NCBI RefSeq assembly: GCF_000159995.1
Contig: NZ_GG700642.1
Coordinates: forward strand, 1-48,685
Source of the DNA: Alloprevotella tannerae ATCC 51259
GTDB taxonomy: Bacteria; Bacteroidota; Bacteroidia; Bacteroidales; Bacteroidaceae
Reading direction: 5' to 3'
DNA length: 48,685 bases
The translations under genes and the position numbers were made by a program. Position 1 is the first letter of the stretch. Each line of letters begins with the position of its first letter. The notes under the pieces are model-generated. The model saw only the letters and a program-made list of their open reading frames with translations. It was not told the origin of the DNA and did not search any database. Positions 1 through 7,962 of this stretch are shown here, one piece after another.

Positions 1-360
1 GCTGTCAACAAAGCTTATGCCCGTGCATTTGCCCAAGAGGACCTTCTTGATAAATAAGGTTAAGGGTACGGCTACCTCCTTTTCCAATTCTACTAAACGG
101 TTATAAGAAACAACCTTGGGAAACAGATGGCGAAGATGCCTGCATACTTTTTCAAGATAGAAATGTTTAAAGCAGCGATAACCGGAGTCGTGGAAAAGAA
201 TCATTATCAGCATGACTTCGGCCTTTGACATCGTGGAACTTCGATGATATTTTCTTTTTCTGGCAGGTTTTAGCGTATATTTTGCTGTCATTGCATCAAA
301 AAACTTGCAGAAGTCGTCTGCCATACAAAATATTTCAGTAACTTTGGCTTCGGTGATCAT
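1..360 (-). CDS. IS982-family transposase, N-terminal 120 residues (partial)
   Basis: Reading on the minus strand from the ATG at 360-358, an open frame runs 120 codons to the window edge. The translation begins MITEAKVTEIFCMADDFCKF and contains KRKYHRSSTMSKAEVMLIM, then YRCFKHFYLEKVC and LLGKCTGISFVDS. This order matches IS982-family (DDE) transposases common in Bacteroides and Porphyromonas, which are about 300 residues long. The last visible residues VDS are where the first catalytic Asp of this family is expected. The gene looks intact as far as it can be seen. Identification rests on recalled family sequence, not on a search. Confidence 0.8.
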   Translation of the reverse strand, partial: MITEAKVTEIFCMADDFCKFFDAMTAKYTLKPARKRKYHRSSTMSKAEVMLIMILFHDSGYRCFKHFYLEKVCRHLRHLFPKVVSYNRLVELEKEVAVPLTLFIKKVLLGKCTGISFVDS

Positions 361-464
361 AGCGATTTTTGTTTGTAATTCTATGTATATCAACACCTTA
401 AAATTACAACAAATTTCGCTAATCACCAAATCTATAGACACTTATAATTCGTCGAACTCACGTT
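1..464 (-). mobile_element. IS982-family insertion sequence, 5' part (cut by window edge)
   Basis: The window opens inside an insertion sequence whose transposase reads leftward off the edge. The upstream end of the element probably lies near 450-464, where AT-rich leader sequence gives way to TTCGTCGAACTCACG. That boundary is a guess from memory of related Bacteroidales elements, because the other terminus is outside the window and no inverted repeat can be paired. Confidence 0.6.
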
Positions 465-551
465 ACATTTATATAAAAAACTTTCACCTATCTCTTTCTA
501 TCTTAATTAAATTAACGATTTTAGAACCATTGGGATACCTCGGCGATTACG

Positions 552-573
552 CCCCTCTTCACTCGGAGAGGGG
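552..573. terminator. GC-rich hairpin between IS982 and the RES gene
   Basis: CCCCTCT (552-558) and AGAGGGG (567-573) form a 7-bp perfect stem with an 8-nt loop. It lies downstream of the minus-strand RES gene, but no clear U-tract follows, so it may be a terminator or an IS-associated repeat remnant. Nothing else recognisable lies in 465-647. Confidence 0.35.
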
Positions 574-647
574 TTAGAGGGTAAGGCTTATTTCTTTATT
601 TTCTTTTACTATCAATACTTTATATATATCCAAAGAAAAGCAAACCT

Positions 648-1746
648 TTATTGTATCAATGTAACATTAATAGAGTGAAATTCGTCTTTCGACGAATCTT
701 CTTCTGAAAGACTTTCACTCGAATGAGAAAAAGTCTTTATACCTGACATTTCAAACATAGGAGATAAGTATTCGCTATCATAGCCTTCTCGACATATTGT
801 ATTTCGAGGAAATAGTGCAAAATTGCGTAATGACAGATCATGTAAGTTATCTTTGTGTGGGCTTTTTGTAGACATATACACAATGCCCGCAAACCCCTTA
901 TTCGTTGAAGGTTCACCGTTTTCTGGACTACCCTCTTGAGGCATTTCTCTGATAATTTTCGTCATAAGCTGCGGTAGCACATATTCAGGTTTAAAAGGGT
1001 CTTGTGGATGTTTTACAGATATTAGACATCCCATTATTAAAGGGTAGAAAACTAAAAAGCTATAATACTCCCAGTCTGCTAGATTCTTATCGATAGGGTA
1101 ACCTAAATCTAAAAAGCTTAATGCCATTGTAGTTTTAAATTTTGCATAAGAAAAGGACTTGGTATCAGGGCAGTTCATTTCGTAACAAGCAGTTTCTAAA
1201 CTTCCAGCAAGATAGAAGACAGGATAGCCTAAGAAGCCCATACCTAGTGGAAGCTACTTTGTGACGTAAATGAAATGGGATATGGAATAAGTCACCATCT
1301 TGTCCTTTACCCTTGCTTGGCTTAAAATCTAGTCGTATTCTATAAAAGACATTATTCTTCTCAATAATTGTTCTTGGAAGCATCTTCAAATAAAAAAAAT
1401 CATCACTTACAAAGAAATTATGCAATAATTCATACGCAGCCTCATAGTAATTCATATAGCATGAGCTTAATGCTTCTTGTATTGTACTGTAAATCTTATC
1501 AAAATCTTCTTTAAAATTATGCCTTTTCGTTGGCATATATTCCTCATACCCTACTAATGCTTTTTTAAATGCCATGTTCAGAGTCTTTACACTTTCATCA
1601 CTAAGACTATAGATCTTCTTTTTATACTTCTCGGCTAAATCACTCCAATAATCAAAATAGTCTTTATCTTCATCATAATAATAAAAAGGGTATACCAAAT
1701 CAGAGTCAGGATTTAGCAATTCTTGGTAGAGTTCTTGATGTGTCAT
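648..1746 (-). pseudogene. RES-domain protein (toxin-like), frameshifted
   Basis: Two overlapping minus-strand frames (1746 to about 1240, and about 1239 to 648) together encode one protein of about 365 residues. The first ends ...FHLRHKVASTRYG and the second continues FLGYPVFYLAGSLETACYEM, which together give the RES-domain core: FYRIR with its Arg, DLFHIPF, then the Glu-containing ACYEM, and later IVYMSTK with the conserved Ser. RES toxins (MbcT/ParT/Xre-RES families) degrade or modify NAD+ or related substrates. The N-terminal 150 residues are alpha-helical and acidic and may be one of the helical domains often fused ahead of RES. Frame is lost by one extra G in the run at 1237-1239 (CCC on the plus strand). 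The start ATG at 1746 lies only 10 bp from the end of an IS1380 fragment at 1757, so any upstream partner or promoter is gone. It is probably a decayed or silenced toxin, although a single-base assembly error cannot be excluded. Confidence 0.7.
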
Positions 1747-1756
1747 ATCTTTAAAA

Positions 1757-2080
1757 CCTTAATTCCGCAGCATAAATTCTTGTAAGAACTCCAAGTGCCT
1801 GAGAAACAAAGTTCTCAAGACACTTGGATATGTCAGAAATTTCACCTATCTTGGTGCTGCAAACATAACAAGTAAGCAAAAATCTGACATGACAAAGGTA
1901 GCAATTAGAAACGAAAATATCACTTCTTTCGGTGGAATTTATCACATTATGGACGTTTTCTCAAAGTTGGGCTTTGAAAAACTTACCGAATCTGTATTGG
2001 GCAAACGTGGAAGTAGCGGCAAAGCATTCTGTTATGGAAGTATTTTTGGCTCTCTCTTCTTCAGTTACCTTTGTGGTGGA
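1757..2080 (+). mobile_element. IS1380-family element, truncated 5' fragment (copy 1)
   Basis: The left end CCTTAATTCCGCAGCAT at 1757 matches, as reverse complement, the right end of the copy at 44125-44956. Similarity runs through the leader and the first 64 transposase codons, then stops near 2080 after ...TTTGTGGTGGA. The right terminal repeat is absent, so this is a remnant and not a mobile copy. Unlike copies 2 and 3, it faces the plus strand. Confidence 0.85.
1860..1867 (-). promoter_or_regulatory. Possible outward promoter box in IS1380 copy 1
   Basis: On the minus strand the IS leader contains TATGTTTG, a perfect match to the Bacteroidetes -7 box TAnnTTTG, pointing out of the element toward the RES gene 114 bp downstream. 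The same octamer occurs in copy 2, facing the radical SAM operon. No strong -33 box at the usual 19-21 bp spacing was found. Confidence 0.35.
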
Positions 2081-2083
2081 TAA
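1889..2083 (+). pseudogene. IS1380-family transposase, N-terminal fragment
   Basis: Sixty-four codons, beginning MTKVAIRNENITSFGGIYHI and ending SYLCGG, are nearly identical to the start of the transposase at 44824 (minus strand). The frame then hits a stop immediately after the point where similarity ends. Full-length transposases of this family are about 420-430 residues, so more than 80 percent is missing, including all the catalytic acidic residues. It cannot be active. Confidence 0.85.
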
Positions 2084-2171
2084 TCAGGACTAAATTATCA
2101 ATAAACCATACCGGCAGAAATTATCTTATGAAAGGACATTACCCGATTTTACCCGGAAATATTTGGGTTTG

Positions 2172-2182
2172 TATCTTTTTTG
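2172..2182 (+). promoter_or_regulatory. Promoter -7 box for the glycosyltransferase gene
   Basis: TATCTTTTTTG resembles the Bacteroidetes -7 element (TAnnTTTG with two extra T) and ends 15 nt before the ATG at 2198. A second weaker box, TAATTTCG, lies at 2185-2192. Confidence 0.45.
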
Positions 2183-2197
2183 CGTAATTTCGCAGCT

Positions 2198-3190
2198 ATG
2201 AAGTATTCCTTTGTTGTCCCTGTATTTAATCGCCCTGATGAGGTACGCGAGTTGCTAGCAAGTCTTTGTGAGCAGAAATATAAAGATTTCGAAGTAATCA
2301 TAGTTGAAGATGGCTCTCAAGTAAAGTGCAAAGCGGAGGTCGAAACTTTCCGGACGCAACTGGACATACATTATTATTATAAGGACAACTCAGGCCCGGG
2401 GCAGACGCGCAACTATGGCGTTGAGCGCGCCCAAGGAACATATATTATCGTCTTAGATTCAGACGTCGTCATCCCGCCCGATTATTTGAATGCCGTAGAA
2501 GCGGAACTTGAGGCCGCACCCTGCGATGCTTTCGGCGGTCCGGATCGCGCGCATAGCTCGTTCACCCCTATTCAGAAAGCGATTAACTACGCGATGACTT
2601 CATTTTTCACCACCGGCGGCATACGTGGCGGCCGGAAGCAGAAGCTTGACAAGTTTTATCCCAGATCGTTTAATATGGGTGTTCGTCGTAGCGTCTATAA
2701 CGACTTGCAAGGTTTCAGCAAAATGCGCTTTGGCGAAGACATCGATTTCTCTACCCGCATCTTTGAAGGCGGCTACGCTTGCCGACTTTTCCCTGAGGCT
2801 TGGGTATGGCACAAACGCCGCACAGACCTAAAGAAGTTTTTCAAGCAAGTACACAATTTCGGCATCGCGCGCATTAACCTTACGCAGCGACACCCCGGCA
2901 CATTAAAAATAGTACACCTTCTCCCCGCAGTGTTTACCATCGGCTGCTGCCTCTTGCTGCTAATCGGTTTTTTCTGTCCGTGGGCTTGGGCACTGTTGGC
3001 TTTATATGCACTGCTGGTCTTCATAGATGCCGGCATCCGCAACCGCAGTTTGCTCGTCGGACTCTTGGCTGTGCCCGCCGCATTCGTACAGCTCATCGGT
3101 TATGGTACGGGTTTCTTGCGCGCATGGTGGCGCCAACGCGTTTTGGGCAAGAGTGAATTTGAGGCCTTCAAGAGAAATTTCTACAAGTAA
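2198..3190 (+). CDS. Family 2 glycosyltransferase, membrane-anchored
   Basis: A 330-residue GT-A fold glycosyltransferase. The N-terminus MKYSFVVPVFNRPDEV is the classic start of the GT2 nucleotide-binding domain. VEDGS near residue 42 and the metal-binding LDSDV near residue 89 follow, and GEDIDFSTRI near residue 180 resembles the acceptor/catalytic ED motif. After residue 240 two or three hydrophobic segments (around LLPAVFTIGCCLLLL and LLALYALLVF) should anchor it in the inner membrane. The ATG at 2198 is preferred over an in-frame TTG at 2180 because the GT2 domain starts exactly there. It probably transfers sugars in envelope polysaccharide synthesis; donor and acceptor cannot be told. 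The next gene, radC, starts 11 bp downstream, so the two are probably cotranscribed. Confidence 0.9.
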   Translation: MKYSFVVPVFNRPDEVRELLASLCEQKYKDFEVIIVEDGSQVKCKAEVETFRTQLDIHYYYKDNSGPGQTRNYGVERAQGTYIIVLDSDVVIPPDYLNAVEAELEAAPCDAFGGPDRAHSSFTPIQKAINYAMTSFFTTGGIRGGRKQKLDKFYPRSFNMGVRRSVYNDLQGFSKMRFGEDIDFSTRIFEGGYACRLFPEAWVWHKRRTDLKKFFKQVHNFGIARINLTQRHPGTLKIVHLLPAVFTIGCCLLLLIGFFCPWAWALLALYALLVFIDAGIRNRSLLVGLLAVPAAFVQLIGYGTGFLRAWWRQRVLGKSEFEAFKRNFYK

Positions 3191-3201
3191 CCGTTTTTCC
3201 T

Positions 3202-3888
3202 ATGCCGCTTAAGATCAATCAGTGGTCTAAAGAAGATCGTCCGCGCGAGAAGTTTGAAGAATTAGGGCCCAGGCAATTGAGTTCGGCCGAACTATTGGCC
3301 ATTTTGATCGGCTCAGGTTGTCCCGGCAAAGATGCAGTCGTATTGATGAAGGAGATCCTCAATGATCACGACAATAGTCTGCGGCGTTTAGGTCGCGTAG
3401 ATATTCAAAGCCTCTGCCGATATGCCGGTATAGGTCCGGCGAAAGCCATCACGATTTTAGCGGCGTGCGAATTGGGCCGGCGCAGGGCCGAAGAGCCGGC
3501 GGAACAGCGCCCACTTATGGACGGCCCGCAAAAGATTTACAGCTTCTTTCGGCAAAGATTGGAGGATACGCCTCACGAAGAATTTCACGCTATGTTTCTC
3601 AATCGCCGCCTCCAGTTGGTTTCTGAAGCACTCATCGGTCGCGGCGGACTGACCGAAACTACAGTTGACGTGCGTCTGCTCTTTGGAAAGGCTTTGGAAG
3701 CCAAGGCTACGGCGCTTGCCATCTGTCATAATCACCCCTCAGGCAATCCCCGACCGAGCCAGGCCGATGATCGCTTGACGCAGAAGGTGGCGCAAGCCGC
3801 CCGACTATTGGATATCAGGCTTGTAGATCACATTATTGTGGCTGACAAGTGCTATTATAGTTATCAAGAAGAAGGAAAACTCGCTTAA
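3202..3888 (+). CDS. radC: RadC family JAB/MPN-domain protein
   Basis: A 228-residue UPF0758/RadC protein. Residues 1-100 form the helix-hairpin-helix part, with LGPRQLSSAELLAILIGSG and YAGIGPAKA. Residues 105-228 form the JAB1/MPN metalloprotease-like domain with the intact zinc motif HNHPSG (about residue 176) followed by PSQAD, so the His-x-His...Asp ligands are present. The family was named for DNA repair but its molecular function remains unsettled. Start MPLKINQWSKEDRPREK is typical. It lies between the GT2 gene and the DUF59 gene with short gaps (11 and 13 bp), suggesting one transcript. Confidence 0.95.
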   Translation: MPLKINQWSKEDRPREKFEELGPRQLSSAELLAILIGSGCPGKDAVVLMKEILNDHDNSLRRLGRVDIQSLCRYAGIGPAKAITILAACELGRRRAEEPAEQRPLMDGPQKIYSFFRQRLEDTPHEEFHAMFLNRRLQLVSEALIGRGGLTETTVDVRLLFGKALEAKATALAICHNHPSGNPRPSQADDRLTQKVAQAARLLDIRLVDHIIVADKCYYSYQEEGKLA

Positions 3889-3901
3889 TTGATTGATCAA
3901 T

Positions 3902-4222
3902 ATGACACAAGAAGAAAAACTGCAGATAGAACAACGCATTATTGACGTACTTAAAACAGTTTATGACCCGGAAATCCCCGTAAATGTCTACGATTTGGGA
4001 CTTATTTACCGCATCGACCTCGATGATGAAGCTCATTTAGAAATGGATATGACGCTGACGGCGCCCAACTGTCCGGCAGCAGATTTTATTATGGAAGACG
4101 TGCGACAAAGAGTTGAGGCCGTAGAGGGCGTAAAGAGCTTGAAACTGAACGTTGTTTTTGAGCCGGCGTGGGACAAAGAGATGATGAGCGACGAGGCTAA
4201 GCTCGATTTGGGCCTGCTTTAG
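3902..4222 (+). CDS. DUF59 / MIP18-family iron-sulfur assembly protein (SufT-like)
   Basis: A 106-residue single-domain protein of the FeS_assembly_P (DUF59) family. The motif DPEIPVNVYDLGLIY followed by MTLTAPNCPAAD, with the conserved Cys in APNCP, is diagnostic. Family members help load or mature Fe-S proteins (SufT, and MIP18 in eukaryotes). In this genome the many clusters of NuoB and NuoI are plausible clients, but that is inference. The start is the ATG at 3902; an in-frame TTG at 3893 would add only three residues. It follows radC by 13 bp. Confidence 0.9.
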   Translation: MTQEEKLQIEQRIIDVLKTVYDPEIPVNVYDLGLIYRIDLDDEAHLEMDMTLTAPNCPAADFIMEDVRQRVEAVEGVKSLKLNVVFEPAWDKEMMSDEAKLDLGLL

Positions 4223-4328
4223 TCTGCCTATCAAGTTCCAACAAGGCCTCAAAACCGATAGTTTGAAGTAAACAATTGGAGTGCAGCCGCAAAGAATTGC
4301 ACAGAATGATATAAATACACGAAATCGA

Positions 4329-5099
4329 ATGAAACCAGTTTATTTTTTGTCGGACGCCCACTTAGGCAGCCTGGCGATAGCCCACAGACGGACGCATGAG
4401 CGCCGCTTGGTCAACTTCTTGGACAATATAAAGGAGAAGGCGGAAGCGGTTTATCTTTTGGGAGACATATTTGATTTCTGGTATGAATATCGTACAGTCG
4501 TCCCGAAGGGATACACGCGCCTGCTGGGCAAGATTAGCGAACTGACGGACAAGGGTGTGGAAGTGCACTTCTTTACGGGCAACCACGATTTATGGATAAA
4601 CGACTACTTTGAGCAAGAATGCGGCATGATTGTCCATCGAGAAATAAGCTTTACCACTGAAATCTACGGCAAGCTCTTCTATCTGGCGCACGGCGATGGC
4701 CTCGGAGCGGAGGACAAGAAATATAAAATATTGCGCCGCATCTTTCACAACGCCACGTGCAAGCGGCTTTTCTCGGCCCTGCACCCGAGATGGGGCGTGC
4801 AGTTTGGGCTCAACTGGGCCAAGCACAGCCGTCTGAAACACGAGCGTGCAGGCGGCGATCCGCCGTATATGGGCGAGGAGCGCGAAGACTTGATTCGCTT
4901 TTCAAAGGGTTATCTATCGACACACGCCGACATCAATTATTTCATCTTCGGTCATCGCCATATCGAACTTGATTTATCACTCTCCCCCACAACCCGCACT
5001 TTGATCATCGGCGATTGGATCAGCAGGTTTAGCTATGCCGTCTTTGATGGCGAAACGCTGAAATTGGAGCACTTTATAGAAGGCGAAACGCAGCCTTAA
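4329..5099 (+). CDS. lpxH: UDP-2,3-diacylglucosamine diphosphatase
   Basis: A 256-residue calcineurin-like phosphoesterase of the LpxH type. It hydrolyses UDP-2,3-diacylglucosamine to lipid X and UMP in lipid A synthesis at the cytoplasmic face of the inner membrane. All metallophosphatase blocks are visible: SDAHLG (Asp9, His11), GDIFDFW (Asp46), TGNHD (Asn85, His86), AHGDG and FGHRHIE. The ATG at 4329 is preferred to the in-frame GTG at 4281 because MKPVYFLSDAHLGS starts right at the first motif. A hairpin terminator follows at 5123. It is about 100 bp downstream of the DUF59 gene and may have its own promoter. Confidence 0.93.
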   Translation: MKPVYFLSDAHLGSLAIAHRRTHERRLVNFLDNIKEKAEAVYLLGDIFDFWYEYRTVVPKGYTRLLGKISELTDKGVEVHFFTGNHDLWINDYFEQECGMIVHREISFTTEIYGKLFYLAHGDGLGAEDKKYKILRRIFHNATCKRLFSALHPRWGVQFGLNWAKHSRLKHERAGGDPPYMGEEREDLIRFSKGYLSTHADINYFIFGHRHIELDLSLSPTTRTLIIGDWISRFSYAVFDGETLKLEHFIEGETQP

Positions 5100-5122
5100 G
5101 CGCACTTTCGAACGCTAACAGA

Positions 5123-5154
5123 GCGGCTATATCTGACGAGATATGGCTGCTTTT
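5123..5154 (+). terminator. Rho-independent terminator after lpxH
   Basis: GCGGCTATATC (5123-5133) pairs with GATATGGCTGC (5140-5150), allowing G-U pairs, and TTTT follows at 5151-5154. It sits 24 bp after the lpxH stop codon. Confidence 0.7.
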
Positions 5155-5818
5155 CCATATCGGCCCATCCTCTAAAAAGCCAAGCACAATTACCAATAAC
5201 GACCGAGCAAAAAAGCTCCTAACCGGCAAATTATTTCCCGACCGTTCCCTTATTCCTTTCCGCGTATTCTCACTTTTATCAGCATCCCTCTTAAGTTCGG
5301 CCATGCAGTTCGTATAATTATCAAAGAATGAGTGGCGAATATATGCAGAAGACTCACACAGCGCAGACCTTATCCCCCAAGACTCTCCCGGACAGCAAAC
5401 ACCGGTAACTCCCCCACTCAAGCTACCGTCATCAAATCGGAACAGAGCGACACGACAAGCGCCATAGTCCGTTTGCAGCAGGCTATATTCGACGCTAAAG
5501 TCCGCTTCGTCCGCGCATCACCTTTCAGTTTTTTATTGTTTGGTGGTAACAAACTATAGTTTGCCGGCAGCAAATAATGGTTTGCCGGAGCCAAACGATG
5601 GTTTGGTGCCGCCAAACAATGGCGAGGCGCATCATCATCCATCTATTATGACCCATTTTACATTCAAAAATGCGTCTCTGCATCAACAGAAAAAGGAAAA
5701 ATACGGGCAACCTCAACGTCAGGTGCAGAAAAATGAGATGTCCGCTCTCCGCGAACAGATCTTAAGAGAAGCGTCAAAAGCAATGATGAAGCAAGAAAGC
5801 GGTCGACGAAAACAAGCG
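5155..5818. other. Convergent intergenic region with a 21-bp repeat array
   Basis: Between the ends of lpxH (plus) and the LuxR gene (minus) no convincing gene is seen. Short frames exist on both strands but have no recognisable domain or start context. The only structured element is the 4 x 21-bp array at 5538-5621. Confidence 0.6.
5538..5621. repeat. Tandem array, 4 units of 21 bp (array 1)
   Basis: Units are 5538-5558, 5559-5579, 5580-5600 and 5601-5621. Each starts GTTTG and ends CAAA, one variable base pair, then AT and a purine, with a variable GC-rich middle (for example GTGCCGC or CCGGAGC). GTTTG and CAAAC can pair within a unit, and CAAAC-nATn-GTTTG can pair across unit boundaries, so two alternative hairpin registers exist. 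The same unit family forms array 3 at 28103-28186. Because 21 is a multiple of three, the array is open in several frames as a seven-residue repeat, but no gene is convincing there. Confidence 0.9.
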
Positions 5819-6403
5819 TCAGATTTCTTCCACAGCAGCTATGCCGTGAGTGACGGCATAAATGGTGAGCGCAGAAACGGATCGGAAACCGAGCTTAGCC
5901 GTCAAGTTCTTACGGTGCGAAATGACGGTTGTCAGACTGACGCCTAAACGATTGGCAATCTCCTTATTGAGTAAGCCGGATACAACAAGGCGCAACACCT
6001 CCGTTTCGCGCGGCGTCAGCGGCGAGATTCGCTGCACTTCGCCTTGCGCTTCCAGCACGGGTCGCGGCCGATGTCGATGCCCCGCCTGCGCCATTTGGAG
6101 TATGCTGCGCAAAAGTACATCCTCCGGCTGCCGCACATTAAACGTACGGAAGCCCTGCAAAGGCAGGGTCTCTTCGCCGTGCATCAATACGATTGTCTGC
6201 TGCTTGCGCTGCAAGAAAAATTGTGCGTGGCTCAATAAAGTTTCCGACGAAATAAAGAAATGAAAGAAGCCGGCAGATTGATCCAAAGCCGAAAAGGAGG
6301 GCAAAAGCAGGACGTCGGCTTTAGGCATCATCTTTCGCACAATACTTTCCAATCCTATTGCCTCTAAAGTATTGCCGGTAATTATCGCAATCTGCGGTTT
6401 CAT
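5819..6403 (-). CDS. LuxR-type HTH regulator with degenerate receiver-like domain
   Basis: A 194-residue protein. The C-terminal 65 residues are a clear LuxR/FixJ helix-turn-helix: LTPRETEVLRLVVSGLLNKE, IANRLGVSLTTVISHRKNL, KLGFRSVSALTIYAV. The N-terminal 120 residues align with a receiver fold (start QIAIITGNTLEAIGLESIV) but lack the paired acidic residues, and the phospho-acceptor strand reads FFHFFIS without Asp. It is therefore unlikely to be phosphorylated conventionally and is probably an orphan regulator sensing another signal. The start is placed at the ATG 6403, which follows a -7 box by 5 nt; longer readings to 6526 run through that promoter. No sensor kinase gene is adjacent. The nuo operon lies upstream and divergent, a possible but unproven target. 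Confidence 0.85.
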   Translation of the reverse strand: MKPQIAIITGNTLEAIGLESIVRKMMPKADVLLLPSFSALDQSAGFFHFFISSETLLSHAQFFLQRKQQTIVLMHGEETLPLQGFRTFNVRQPEDVLLRSILQMAQAGHRHRPRPVLEAQGEVQRISPLTPRETEVLRLVVSGLLNKEIANRLGVSLTTVISHRKNLTAKLGFRSVSALTIYAVTHGIAAVEEI

Positions 6404-6408
6404 AATTG

Positions 6409-6416
6409 CAAAGTTA
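6409..6416 (-). promoter_or_regulatory. Promoter -7 box of the LuxR-type gene
   Basis: TAACTTTG on the minus strand matches the Bacteroidetes -7 consensus TAnnTTTG. Only 5 nt separate it from the ATG at 6403, so the mRNA would be leaderless or nearly so. Confidence 0.6.
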
Positions 6417-6735
6417 GAGATTTGCCTGTAAATCAACGAACAAATGAGCATAAATTTCACCTTTAGGAATGGAGGACCGGCTTCTACCAATCCACGATTG
6501 CTACTTACACTTTGCCCAAGCGCCACTTATTGCCTCATTTTTCTTCATAAAATCAGTTTATAAGCCTATATTGTCTTTTTTGCGACGTTAAGTGATGAGA
6601 AAAATACGCATTTCGATTGATACTGAGCCAACGAGAAGACATTGTGCGCAAGAAGTAGTCGGCAAGACGCCCCGCAAAAAAGCCGCGTGCAACTAACTTT
6701 CTGCTCATATTTCAAGGTATGTAGAGAGTTTTTTT

Positions 6736-6743
6736 TAATTTTG
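6736..6743 (+). promoter_or_regulatory. Promoter -7 box of the nuo operon
   Basis: TAATTTTG, preceded by a T-rich tract, fits the Bacteroidetes -7 box. Transcription from here would give a leader of about 190 nt before nuoA. Confidence 0.5.
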
Positions 6744-6938
6744 CAGCCTGAATAGTCAGGCGTTCTCGGCTTATTGTTCGACTTGCGGCCTGCTCGAAAA
6801 GTTTTTTTGTCGCAAAGACCGGGAAAGATTGAAAGAGATGCTTGTTTAAGTCACTCAATAATTAACATCCTCTCATCTCCGACCAAAGCCTGCGCGACAT
6901 CGATAGCATTTATACATTAACAATTTAGATACGAAGCT

Positions 6939-7289
6939 ATGAACTTTACCTTGTTTGTCACCACAGCGTTGACAGGGTTCGCATTTGTAGCCGTGGTCGT
7001 GGTCCTGGCCAACTTGATCTCGCCCAGAAGCTTTAATGCGCAGAAAGAACAAGCTTATGAATGTGGCGTTCCCACACGCGGAAAGGCGTGGATGCAGTTT
7101 CACGTAGGCTATTACCTGTTTGCCATCCTTTTCTTGATGTTTGATGTGGAGACCATGTTCTTGTTTCCTTGGGCCGTAGTGATGCGTTCGCTGGGGGCTG
7201 CGGGTTTATTGAGCGTTGCGTTCTTCCTCTTTGTGTTAATTTTAGGCTTAGCTTATGCTTGGAGGAAGGGGGCTCTTAAATGGCAATGA
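6939..7289 (+). CDS. nuoA: NADH-quinone oxidoreductase subunit A
   Basis: A 116-residue membrane subunit of complex I. Three hydrophobic helices are visible, and the conserved loop reads [11 protein letters not shown] with the Cys that characterises NuoA, followed by the acidic transmembrane stretch [12 protein letters not shown]. It sits in the membrane arm next to the quinone site together with NuoH, J and K. It is the first gene of a ten-gene operon and its last codons overlap the start of nuoB. Confidence 0.97.
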   Translation: MNFTLFVTTALTGFAFVAVVVVLANLISPRSFNAQKEQAYECGVPTRGKAWMQFHVGYYLFAILFLMFDVETMFLFPWAVVMRSLGAAGLLSVAFFLFVLILGLAYAWRKGALKWQ

Positions 7290-7924
7290 AACTAAAACGA
7301 CCGAAAATCAAGAACATCCCTTACGAAGACTTTAAGGATAACGAGACATATGAGAAGTTGGTAGCCGAACTCAATGCTAACGGCGCCAATGTTATCGTTA
7401 AGCCTTTGGATGATTTGATCAACTGGGGCCGTAGCAATTCGCTTTGGCCTCTGACTTTTGCCACGAGTTGCTGCGGTATCGAGTTTATGGCTGTCTGTGC
7501 AGCTCGCTACGACATTGCACGATTTGGCTTTGAAGTAACACGTAACAGTCCGCGCCAAGCTGACGTCATTTTAGTCAGCGGTACAATCACAAATAAGATG
7601 GCTCCCGTCTTAAAGCGCTTGTACGACCAAATGGCCGATCCTAAATACGTGGTAGCCATCGGCGGATGCGCCACGACGGGCGGTCCTTTCGTAAAATCTT
7701 ATCACGTAGTGAAAGGCGTAGACGAGATTATCCCGGTTAATGTTTACGTTCCCGGATGTCCGCCGCGCCCAGAGGCTTTCCTTTACGGCATGATGCAATT
7801 GCAACGTATCGTTAAAGCTGAAAACTTCTTCGGCACGACCAACCGGAAAGAAAAAGATCCGCAAACATCGGCCGAAACGAGAGAACAAATGCGTAAAATC
7901 GTGAATGAGGAGGAAGAAGCGTAA
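7280..7924 (+). CDS. nuoB: NADH-quinone oxidoreductase subunit B
   Basis: A 214-residue subunit that binds the terminal Fe-S cluster N2, which hands electrons to quinone. The four ligand cysteines are visible: the tandem pair in TSCCG (Cys64, Cys65), Cys130 in GGCATTGG and Cys160 in PGCPPRP. The start could be ATG 7280 (overlapping the nuoA end) or ATG 7286, which overlaps the nuoA stop as ATGA. Either way nuoA and nuoB are translationally coupled. The C-terminal 40 residues are charged and lie outside the core fold. Confidence 0.97.
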   Translation: MAMKLKRPKIKNIPYEDFKDNETYEKLVAELNANGANVIVKPLDDLINWGRSNSLWPLTFATSCCGIEFMAVCAARYDIARFGFEVTRNSPRQADVILVSGTITNKMAPVLKRLYDQMADPKYVVAIGGCATTGGPFVKSYHVVKGVDEIIPVNVYVPGCPPRPEAFLYGMMQLQRIVKAENFFGTTNRKEKDPQTSAETREQMRKIVNEEEEA

Positions 7925-7962
7925 GCCTTCGGCTACCTCTAAAACTGTTTTTTAGATAGAAA

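Larger units (their letters stand above)
6404..6938. other. Divergent intergenic region between luxR-type gene and nuoA
   Basis: About 535 bp without a gene. It holds the luxR promoter (minus strand) at its left end, a nuo promoter candidate at 6736-6743 (plus) and a second TTTTTTGCG-containing candidate near 6571-6580. The roughly 190-nt nuo leader has no recognisable riboswitch or leader peptide. Confidence 0.5.

Noticed and set aside
5538-5621. CRISPR array
   Set aside because: Units are contiguous 21-22 bp tandem repeats without unique spacers of constant length, there are only four or five units, and no cas genes are present.
5540-5947. Plus-strand frame of 135 codons containing seven-residue repeats
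   Set aside because: It is created by the 21-bp array (21 is divisible by three) and then overlaps the LuxR-type gene antisense. It has no family resemblance, and the 22-bp arrays elsewhere cannot be coding, so the repeats are better read as non-coding DNA.
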